Positions 56,527 to 64,000 of a stretch of 64,000 bases of DNA are shown here, piece by piece. Source of the stretch: Corallium rubrum (taxonomy: Eukaryota > Cnidaria > Anthozoa > Scleralcyonacea > Coralliidae); contig OZ036003.1 in assembly GCA_964035015.1 (NCBI GenBank), positions 7,139,754 to 7,203,753 of the forward strand, written 5' to 3'. The translations under genes and the position numbers were made by a program. How positions within the stretch are numbered: the stretch's first letter is position 1; every line of letters begins with the position of its first letter. The notes under the pieces are model-generated. The model ran no database searches and was not told the DNA's origin. It saw nothing but the letters and a program-made list of their open reading frames with translations.

Positions 56527-58234
56527 CTAAAAGTTTCTTTTTAAATAAATGAATGCCTCTTTGCAGTCTTCCGGTTTAATATCGGTTACATTTGGCATAA
56601 CAAGTTCGCATCTTTCTCTAAATTCTTGCGATAAGAAATCGTCATCTATTTCGAGGACTCCTGACTGAACTGCAGCTTCTTGTAGTTGCATTTCGGTTAT
56701 TGGTAAACCTGAAGACAATTTAAAATAGTCATTAAAATAAGAAAAAAAATTAAGATATCAAAACGTTTGTCTTTTTATACTAAACAGTGTCCGTGTTAGC
56801 CTGACGCTTCCCAACTTCATTATTTTTAATAATTCATAATGGGAATCAATCATGGATGTGCATATACGTACCACATTCTTCTAGGTCATACTGTTCTGGA
56901 AAATCGTATATATGATTGGGAATTCCGTCAGGTAGCATAGTTTCCTTTTGGGCACGAATTCGGTGTGTATTCCACACAGTATCTTTAAAAGTATCGAGTT
57001 CTTTCTGCAGCATAGGAACCATAATATACGCTAGGAGCATTCTACAAAATTAAAATAAGACGCGAAAAAAAATGTTATAGCGGTTGCATGCATATATCCA
57101 CAAAATTCTCCCGATCTTACCTTTAATATTATTTTGTACAAATTTATGTTTTTTTAATCAGAAGATTGCATGTGTGGTATAGACGGTAAGCAGATGTTTT
57201 TATGACAGTGTGTGAAGAGAGTAAGAGACTCAGTTATTTCAAGAACGCAATCTATAAAGTTAAACGAAAAATTTGTTAAAATTCACAAACCTGTCATTGT
57301 AATTATGAGGGTTGTAGTGACCTTGATCTTTCAACCAATTCAATTTTACTTTAAAAAACTTTTCCATGCGTTCGTGCAGCTCTCTCCACCATCTTTCAAT
57401 CTGGTTGACAAAAAAATGACAGGGCTAATTGGATCAGTACATTCCATTAAATAAGTGACGATCAAAATATCCACTTACTTGATTTGAAGTTGAAGGGCCA
57501 TAGAGTACTGTATCCACTGGATCCATATCGTCTTCGTGATTACGTCGCAGAAAAGCATGCATCGTAGCCATAACTCCGGTCTCCGTTCCTTTGTCCAGTC
57601 TTAACATAGCCGGCATTTTCCGTGTTTCGTACAGGTACTCCAAATACCACCGTCCAATGCGTTTTGGGTCACTATTGGTCACCCAGATTCTAAGCCACAA
57701 CAGTTTTCTGCTGGCAGTATCAATGCAACCATAGATCGCCAGTGGAAATGTTGAGTTCTGATAACCCATCAGCTTATCGTGTCCGTCTAATGAGTGTACC
57801 CAATTTGGTCCTTTAGAAGTAAAATTCCCTTTCTTTCTCCGGATTTTCTTGGCGCCGACACCTCCTCTGCTTTCTAGACCTTCAGGATCAAGATGGCACA
57901 TCACGGCATACACTTGATCTCGGGTGACGTTTAAGTTGTGTTCTTGCCTGATCTTCTTATGCATACTCCGGTAACCTAAAAGTTTTCCTGGGCCTTTCAG
58001 TTCCTTCCGAACAGCATCTTCCACAGTTTCGATGGTGACACAGGGACTGTTGTAAAAAATCTCGAAGTGTCGTAAGCGTCTGTCTAACGAACGAACACTC
58101 CATGGGTACTGTGGAAATTCTTTTTGCAAAAAATCTAACATTTCTGTCCGTTTCAATCCTTGCCTAACATACTTTTCCACGGCTTCCTTTAAAACAAAAT
58201 CGCTTGACCAATTCTCACACCTGTTATCCGTCAT
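56527..58234 (-). CDS. Four-exon DDE integrase-like transposase
   Basis: Reconstructed as exons 58234-57479, 57400-57291, 57041-56872 and 56708-56527 (minus strand), joined length 1218, 405 aa plus stop. All introns are GT-AG (GTAAGT..CCAG, GTTTGT..GTAG, GTACGT..TCAG) and all phases agree. Residues 1-60 look like a helix-turn-helix DNA-binding region. The catalytic core has D150 in SLDGHDK, D214 in LRLDKGTETG and E254 in SNQIERWWRELHERM, a D(63)D(39)E spacing of the retroviral-integrase type. GPSTSNQ just before the Glu is a family hallmark. The Glu lies in exon 2, so the first intron (78 bp) must be removed for a complete catalytic triad. The product presumably cuts and joins the element's ends. 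The start is the first ATG downstream of the right terminal repeat; a short upstream frame (ATG near 58313) exists. Confidence 0.88.
57401..57478 (-). other. Transposase intron 1 (separates catalytic Glu)
   Basis: Donor GTAAGT at 57478-57473, acceptor CAACCAG ending 57401 after a T-rich tract. If retained, translation adds VSGYFDRHLFNGMY and stops, giving a 266-residue protein with the DNA-binding region and two of three catalytic acids. Confidence 0.85.
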
Positions 58235-58309
58235 GATTAAACTGATATAAAACTGATAAAGTATTTTACAATTATGAATTGAATAATATTAATTTTGCGT
58301 AGTTTCCAG

Positions 58310-58660
58310 CATGGTGACTGCGCGCGAGATTAATAATGCGAGATTAATAGTGCGAGATTAATAATGCGTGTAGCCAGTTGTCCTCGGGCTATACTAAGCG
58401 TGCAATGCATGATGGTAGTGGCAGCGCTGGTCCGATAAATTTTTAACGTTTACTTTTAGTTTGTATTTAGTTTTACATTTCATTTTAAATTGGGTTTGCT
58501 TTTGCTTTTAATTTTTAATTGACATATCTTTTTATTCAGCAATTACATTTAGAAAGTGTTTCATTTCGTATTTGATATGCTTTTTGCTTTTAATTTGTTT
58601 TTATTTCATTTTCTTTTATAAAAAAATATAGAAAAATATACTGGCAGTTCTCGGCCACCA
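58310..58660. promoter_or_regulatory. Right terminal repeat and transposase leader
   Basis: Repeat 58352-58660; its inner edge has three copies of the 14-bp ATTA(T/G)TAATCTCGC word (one more than the left side) and then GCAGTCACCATG, the same junction as before the kinase start. Here that ATG opens only a seven-codon frame; the transposase begins 76 bp further in. Both genes thus probably use the same promoter sequence. Confidence 0.6.
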
Positions 58661-58662
58661 TA

Positions 58663-58976
58663 CATCTCCTTACATCTAAAGTGCAACTTCCGTCAGATAT
58701 TGATATTAAAAACCACAAATACAGGAAGTACTACAAACTAATTAACTCTGTTTTGGTTGTTTTTATTGAAAAAAAAACAACAACTGACTAACAAAACTAT
58801 TTTAATCGTATTCTTTGAAAAGTAAATGCATGAGAGTTATATTGGTGATTGGAAGTTTCTTGGAACTCGTATAATTCTATATGTGGATACGATGGAGCTT
58901 AACTTTTAGTTTCTAACAATTGAGTATATGCAGATAATACAACAGAGTGGTTTTAAGCGGCGTGATAGCAACTATA
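58663..58976. other. Non-coding, nothing recognised
   Basis: Unique-looking DNA between two elements. Confidence 0.5.
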
Positions 58977-59304
58977 CAGGGTGTATCAAAAAAAAGGCTA
59001 CCCTTAGAAAATATAATTAACATTCTTTTCAAATAACCTATTGTGTATTGACAGCCCTGGACACCTCTGCAGTCACGGATGCGTAAAAAACAAATGGTCG
59101 TATACACCTGGGAAATTACGATAACTTCTAAACGTATGAAGGAGCATACACTTCAAGTTATCTTAATTTCCCAGGTGTATAAAACCATTTGTTTTTACGC
59201 ATCCGTGACTTCAGAGGTGTCCAGGGCTGTCAATATACAATAGGTTATTTGAAAAGAATGTTAATTATATTTTCTAAGGGTAGCCTTTTTTTTGATACAC
59301 CCTG
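58977..59304. mobile_element. Mariner-like palindromic MITE, copy 2
   Basis: Nearly identical in both arms to 28058-28393, flanked by TA. The interior differs a little, with an extra AAGTTATC..AATTTCCCAGGTG segment inverted around the centre. Confidence 0.9.
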
Positions 59305-59639
59305 TATAATAGGGGCCTCCTAATATAATTAAGCTAATACGAAACAATGAATTGTAATAATTTTTCTTGTCAATACTTTGGAGTAAAGATTGTTTTGATG
59401 ACAAATGTTGCGTTTTTCTGCCAAGTTTTACATGTAAGTTATGAGTTATGTAAATATTTAATGCAATGAAATACATGCCGAGGCGAAGGTGGCACTGTTC
59501 AAGATACTGTTTACCGTATGTCTTCTAAATGCCCACTCAGATTATTATAATAGTAATAAATGGGCATAAATATGTTTCTCGCCTTCGGCTTGGGCTAAAA
59601 TGAGCCTGACGCCTTAAAAAAGCATCCGTATATATAGGT
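59305..59639. other. Non-coding
   Basis: Includes TTTCTCGCCTTCGGCTTGGGC at 59576-59596, like the apical loop word of the H-class hairpins but without a clear stem. No gene. Confidence 0.45.
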
Positions 59640-59912
59640 GTTTGTGTCAGGAAATAAAATGTAAACAGTGTATTCAATGAATCTACTGGGTGTATGCATT
59701 TTTGAGTACCTATGTGACGTTTGCGTATTTTGAGTATTTTATATGACGTTTTTTAACCTTTAGAGTCTGTAAAATCTTCCTCCAAAAACCAGGAAATGGC
59801 ATTTCAGTGACTCTCGATTTCGAAATTTCCCGGGAGAGCATGCCCCCGGACACCCCTAAAAATTTATTTTGATTTCGGCTCCCCCCTTTCAAAATCCTCG
59901 CCACGTCCCGGA
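59640..59912 (-). mobile_element. hAT-like element fragment, copy B
   Basis: Inverse of 19857-20120: TGTCAGGAAATAAA, ACGTTTTTTAACCTTTAGAG, CATGCCCCCGG and TCGGCTCCCCCC ending near CCACGTCCC. The outer end CGTAGCC has decayed. Confidence 0.7.
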
Positions 59913-60939
59913 GCTCAGAGATTTCCGAGTTGAACAATATACGACAGCTTCAAGCTGAGAACACTATACCGTGCGCACGCACATGCTCGGAAACGTTACC
60001 GTATAGGTAGAAAAACAAAAACGTTAATTATAATTTTCAGTCACAGAACTATAACACCAATTAACACTGTCGTCGTCAGCACATACAACTGAAGTGTTTT
60101 CAGAACGAACGGACGGTCCAACCATGCATTGAGTCACTACAGCTCAGAAGAAAGACCGAAGTTGTTTACGCTATTCATACCCAGCAACTTTTTGATACGT
60201 TCAAAAACTTTTAAGCCATAGTATATAGCGTGTGCCCGTGGCCTCCAGCGAATGTGGTCACCGCTCTTCCACAGAAGCAAAGCCGTGCACGGTGACGAAA
60301 CCCGTAAAGCAAGAACAAAACTGGTTTGTTTATTCTATTCGTATAATTCTTGGGCGGTTGTGTCTTCGAAGAATACAGGCGATTTCAACACAGCTTTCTC
60401 TATTCTGCCTCCGAGAAGAGCTAGGGTGGGATTGGGCGCATACATTGCTAGAAGGACGTTGCAGTACTATTGTACTATTGAAATGGATATCAATTAAAAC
60501 ACCACACCTCGTAAACTTCCGTTAAATATTGATGTAGGCGGAAATGAATGAAAATGAATAATCCTCAGTTGACTCGCTTTCTGTTTTAGTTTGTTTTAAT
60601 GGGAAAATAAACTATATTTACAATTCTGCATGTTTGCATGCATTTGCATCGCAAGTTCATATACTAAAAATAAAAAAGGGCCATTGCAGAAACACTGATT
60701 TAGTTGGACAGTGTTTAAGGATTAGACAGTGAGTAGCTAAACAAGATATAACTTGGAAGAAGATACATCACACTGCATACGTCACATTGTATAATGAGTT
60801 ACTGAGAAATCGTGCATGTCATTGATATTAATCTGTTAAATCGCTTGAACCTGTGTTTGTTTAAAGTCATGAGACAAACACACCTACATGCCCAGTTTCG
60901 TGTGACTTTGTTCGATAACTTCAACAATATTCCTAATTT
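59913..60939. other. Non-coding, two overlapping open frames
   Basis: Frames at 60232-60525 and 60252-60497 overlap in different frames; neither resembles a known family and no splice or repeat context supports them. Otherwise nothing. Confidence 0.4.
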
Positions 60940-61990
60940 TCCAACAACTCATTATACAATATGACGTATGCAGTGTGCTCATTTGCATATCAAACAAATA
61001 GTAATATCTCAAGAATGAAGTAAGATATGGAAAAACTGTAGAAGATGTTACTTTACAATATCAAGAGTTCTTTCGAATTAGACAAACTTAATTTTCATTT
61101 CATATACACCTTAAAGTGCCAATGCAGCGAAAATTAAGTTTGTCTATAGTTTGAAAGAACATTGAAAATGACTAGTAACATCATTTGTAGAATTTTGTTT
61201 CCTTGCTTCATTCTTGAGATATTCAGGTTTGTTTGATATGTAAATGACCTACTTATGACATCACACTGCATAATGACTTTTTAGACAAGTACGACTTTCT
61301 TTGAGAGTACTTATCGAAAGTACTTAAAAATTTTCACATACATGCATGTAGCCATGACTGGTCACTAAACGCGCGTAGTTGTGTGTAAAATATTTGGACC
61401 ATCCTAAATGAATTGATGCTCTTTCAAAAAGTCTTTATGCAGTGTGATGTCATAAGTAGGCCATTTGCACATCAAATAAACCTGAATATCTCAAGAATGA
61501 AGCAAGGAAACGAAATTCTACAAAAGAGGTTACTTCGTCATTTTCAATGTCCTTTCAAAGTAGACAAACTAATTAATTTTCGCTGCATTGGCACTTTAAA
61601 GTGCCTACGAAGCGAAAATTATTATTGTCTTATATGAAAGAACTCTTAAAACTACAACGTAACATCTTTTGCAGATCTTCGTTTCCGTGCTTCGTTGTTG
61701 AGATATTTCTTTGACATCACACGTGTATAATGAGTTATCGGAGAAAGTTCTATATCTTTGCTATTATCAAACGAAATCACTTCGAAGCCGATCCTGTGCG
61801 TCTATTTCGCATACAGATTTTTAATTGATTTCGTTTGATAATAGCAAAGATACCGAACCTTCTCTGATAACTCATTATACACGTGTGATGTCATTGACGT
61901 CACGTGCGACATTATACAAGTGTTTAATTTGCATATCAAAAAAATTGAAATATCTCAACAACGAGACACGGAAACAAAGATCTGATTATC
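60940..61990. repeat. Clustered foldback repeats (GAAGCAAGGAAACGAAA family)
   Basis: Five related arms alternate in orientation: about 60950-61117 (-), 61127-61275 (+), 61430-61585 (-), 61600-61745 (+), 61853-61985 (-). Shared words are AAAGTGCC(A/T)A, GCGAAAATTAAGTTTGTC, GAAAGAAC, GTAACATC, TTCCTTGCTTCATTCTTGAG and CATAATGA. The copy at 47245-47720 is a simpler version. An additional inverted pair AATCGTTTGATAATAGCAAAGAT-type lies at 61756-61780 and 61820-61850. Confidence 0.75.
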
Positions 61991-62640
61991 GTAAATAACG
62001 CTTGAACGGCGTTTCTGCATTCGGCCCAAAATATCATGGCCATATTTTATTCTATAACTGTGGAACGTATAATTGCGTGAAAGTTATATGTCGGTGACCC
62101 GAATTGTCTTGAAACTCGCTGTTTTCTGGCATCCTGACCTTCGCAGCCGTTGTTCGGTTGGTCTTATGACACACTTTCGGTATTTTAGAAATTAGATCAT
62201 ATTAAACGGTTTCACGTGAAAACCGCTGAAAAACGTTTGCGCATACGTTGTGTTCACACGAGTAAACACTGTAAGAAATGTGGGAAATAGCCTTGGCATC
62301 AACAACTAGACAGTGAAGACGAAGTAAGACTCGACTATTCATGTGGGTATTTTTAAAAAAAGGACATGAAAAAGTTTCCCGCTCTTTTTCGGTCGGGAGC
62401 CCGCGCAGGCGCAAAACGTGTGGCAGCGGTGTTCTTCACGTGTGGTTCCCGATTACAGCCTCGTGATTGGTTGTCCAAAATGGAATGGAATGTATTGCTG
62501 TAGTAGCAGGCGTTAGTGGGAAGAGAAAATAAAGACCAATGAAAAACGGCTGCGAGGGAAGCTGTCTGTCTCTACTTTTCTAAAATAATTATCAATTATT
62601 GGACGAGTCGGAGCAAAATATCATGATTTGTCAGTGGCGA
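61991..62640. other. Non-coding, nothing recognised
   Basis: No gene recognised; possibly downstream flank of the DMRT gene. Confidence 0.4.
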
Positions 62641-62689
62641 GCTACTAGTTATTTGCCGATGCCGAAGGCAGAGGCAAATAACTAGTAGC
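62641..62689. repeat. Loop-conserved hairpin H6
   Basis: Perfect 17-bp stem GCTACTAGTTATTTGCC and complement around GATGCCGAAGGCAGA, close to the AAGCCGAAGGCGA apical loop of H1. Confidence 0.55.
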
Positions 62690-63188
62690 ACTCAGTTATT
62701 TGCAGGTAAATTAACCAATCAGAATGCCGGATAGAAACGAAATGAATGATAATAACACTTATTTTCGTTCTGATAATATAAACTTAAAATCAATATACAA
62801 CGAGTTTGGAATCAACACAACGAAGTAATATCGCTAGCGTGTTCTGATAGAAATATAAGTAACGATAGTTCAACATTTACATTATAAAAACTTAATACAA
62901 CGAAAAAGGATAGACGTGAAAATTTCACAGTGACGTTCTTACACTGCTAAATCAGTCAACGGAAACATTTGCTGAGTCGAAAAAATATTATTACTTTTAC
63001 TTTTTCTAGGTTTAAGCCACAATCGGATATTCAATGTAAACGCGTTGTTGGATTTTTTTCCGCGATATTTTTGGTGTTTTTGTTTGGTCACATACTCCAG
63101 AGTGAGAAATCGGACCAACTTAACGCAGTGCCGGATGGACGGTAGATCAAACTTGTGTACACTGTACGTATTTATAGAAATGGAACCA
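62690..63188 (-). other. Probable 3' UTR/flank of DMRT gene
   Basis: Lies directly downstream of the DMRT stop on the minus strand. No clear AATAAA signal was identified; the 121-codon minus frame here is not recognised. Confidence 0.4.
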
Positions 63189-63976
63189 TTAGGATGCGAT
63201 CTTGTTTCCACAACCTCCACAGAAGTTGTTTGATTGTTGAATTTTGTGTCCACAGTTGGTACAATAAGTGTTCTTACCCTCTGGCGTTGGCGCTCTGGTA
63301 TCATCTGCGCTGTTCTTCGCGCTCCGTTTGTTGTTTATAGTTGAGCCGAAGGCGTACGGTACGATGGGTAGCGCCTGATGATTGGGTTTCAGCCTGCCAC
63401 CACCCTGAAGTGGCGGGTAACCGTAGACCGCCTCTGGGTGAACGACGGGTAGCGCATCTACTTTGCGTACCATTCCTCCTTGCGGACCGTAGCCTGAGTA
63501 GATAACGTGCGGGAGTGCAGGCACTTGCGCGGGCATGACTGGAATCGGAGCGTGCAACGGAAACGGACTTAGGTTCTCGAGGACGCATTCGATCGCCTGA
63601 ACAACGTTGCCACCGCAACCCTGAAGGATGCGTTCAAGCACGTCATGGCCGTGGCTCGGAAATGCTTTACACAGTAACTCCAACGGATCTGGCTTGAGTT
63701 TTTTGTGCGCCAGCATACTGTCTAATCCTTTCGAATGTCGCGATGGCTGAGGTGAGAATGCCGAATCCGCGCTGTTTGGTCGTTTGCGATGAGTTATGCG
63801 TCGTGGAGTGTCCGGCGAATGGCCAGACGTTTGCGAAGCTGCTTCTTGTGACAGGTCGTCGGGTTCTTCGCATTTGATACTTGCGTTAGATGTCTGTGCC
63901 CCAGGCGAGCTAGAGCGGGTCGTCTGTATTCTTGCTTCGTCTGACGAGCTGGGTTCTTGTAATGGCGAACGCGCAC
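63189..63976 (-). CDS. DMRT-family transcription factor, last exon (DMA domain)
   Basis: An open frame from a splice acceptor (TGTCATTACAG, AG at 63978-63977) to the stop at 63189, 261 codons after a split first codon. It begins ARSPLQEPSSSDEARIQTTR, a Ser/Pro-rich acidic linker, then basic TPRRITHRKRP. The DMA domain follows: LKPDPLELLCKAFPSHGHDV, LERILQGCGGNVVQAIEC (about 63690-63580), a small UBA-like helical domain specific to DMRT3/4/5-type proteins. The tail is Pro/Gly/Tyr-rich and ends in a zinc-ribbon-like YCTNCGHKIQQSNNFCGGCG (four Cys as CxxC pairs). The DM DNA-binding domain must lie on upstream exons beyond the window's right end. DM/DMA proteins act in the nucleus, in sexual and neural development. 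GC content is higher than in the surroundings, as expected for coding DNA. A gene name within the family cannot be given without the DM domain. Confidence 0.9.
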
Positions 63977-64000
63977 CTGTAATGACATTGTGATATTGCA
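63977..64000 (-). other. 3' end of the preceding DMRT intron
   Basis: TGCAATATCACAATGTCATTACAG on the minus strand ends in a standard acceptor. The upstream exon is outside the window. Confidence 0.7.

Larger units (their letters stand above)
54767..58660. mobile_element. Intact DNA transposon carrying alpha-kinase and DDE integrase genes
   Basis: Terminal inverted repeats of about 309 bp (54767-55075 and 58352-58660) start TGGTGGCCGAGAACTGCCAG and differ at about three positions by direct comparison. Possible TA target duplication. Between them lie two intact convergent genes, a 425-aa alpha-type kinase (+) and a four-exon 405-aa D,D,E transposase (-), filling the element with almost no spare DNA. 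Intact genes and ~99% identical ends imply recent or current activity. The superfamily is not assigned: the transposase is of the retroviral-integrase-like (rve) type found in several eukaryotic transposon groups. No other copy is in the window. Confidence 0.93.

Noticed and set aside
60232..60525. 97-codon frame overlapping an 81-codon frame
   Set aside because: No family resemblance, two competing frames, no splice or start context; left as unexplained.

Overview
The window is animal nuclear DNA that is AT-rich, gene-poor and dense in repeats. The only clear host gene is the last exon of a DMRT-family transcription factor at the right end (minus strand, 63189-63976), which contains a DMA domain and therefore indicates a metazoan. 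The repeat spectrum (5S- and tRNA-derived SINEs, many foldback MITEs, hammerhead-like motifs in inverted repeats) and the alpha-kinase/integrase gene types fit a marine invertebrate, most likely an anthozoan cnidarian. That assignment is inference; no species is claimed.

Layout. 1-11 kb: foldback MITEs, an AACC array and two decayed copies of one non-LTR retrotransposon 3' end. 11-20 kb: a MITE with a 9-bp target duplication, a TATTG array, a 5S-derived SINE, tRNA-derived SINEs, a GAACTTCG-rich foldback element, and one of a pair of 298-bp MITEs sitting in a GT array. 20-24 kb: a 62-bp satellite split by a 1.33-kb element with a TAA duplication. 24-33 kb: LINE tails, nested inverted repeats and a mariner-like MITE. 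32.7-37 kb: a pogo-like deletion derivative that keeps a transposase tail, more MITEs and a TTAGAG-type array. 37-43 kb: a perfect 137-bp-arm palindrome and a segmental duplication. 43-54 kb: MITEs, microsatellites, an 0.9-kb minisatellite and tRNA-derived SINEs. 58.9-63 kb: further foldback repeats, then DMRT.

The standout is 54767-58660, an apparently intact 3.9-kb DNA transposon. Its ~309-bp terminal inverted repeats differ at only about three positions, and it carries two convergent genes. One encodes an intact 425-aa atypical (alpha-type) protein kinase starting just inside the left repeat. The other is a four-exon gene, reconstructed here, for a 405-aa D,D,E integrase-like transposase starting just inside the right repeat. 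Each terminal repeat probably serves as a promoter, and the 3' ends meet in a 147-bp gap. A transposon carrying a complete alpha-kinase as apparent cargo or partner is the best candidate for an undescribed system.

A second theme is hammerhead-ribozyme-like RNA motifs (CUGANGA, stem II, GAAA, then a short palindrome and cleavage triplet). They are scattered over at least ten places, often in inverted-repeat arms, as expected for Penelope-like retroelement terminal repeats. A third theme is a set of hairpins whose loop sequences are conserved while their stems differ but stay paired.
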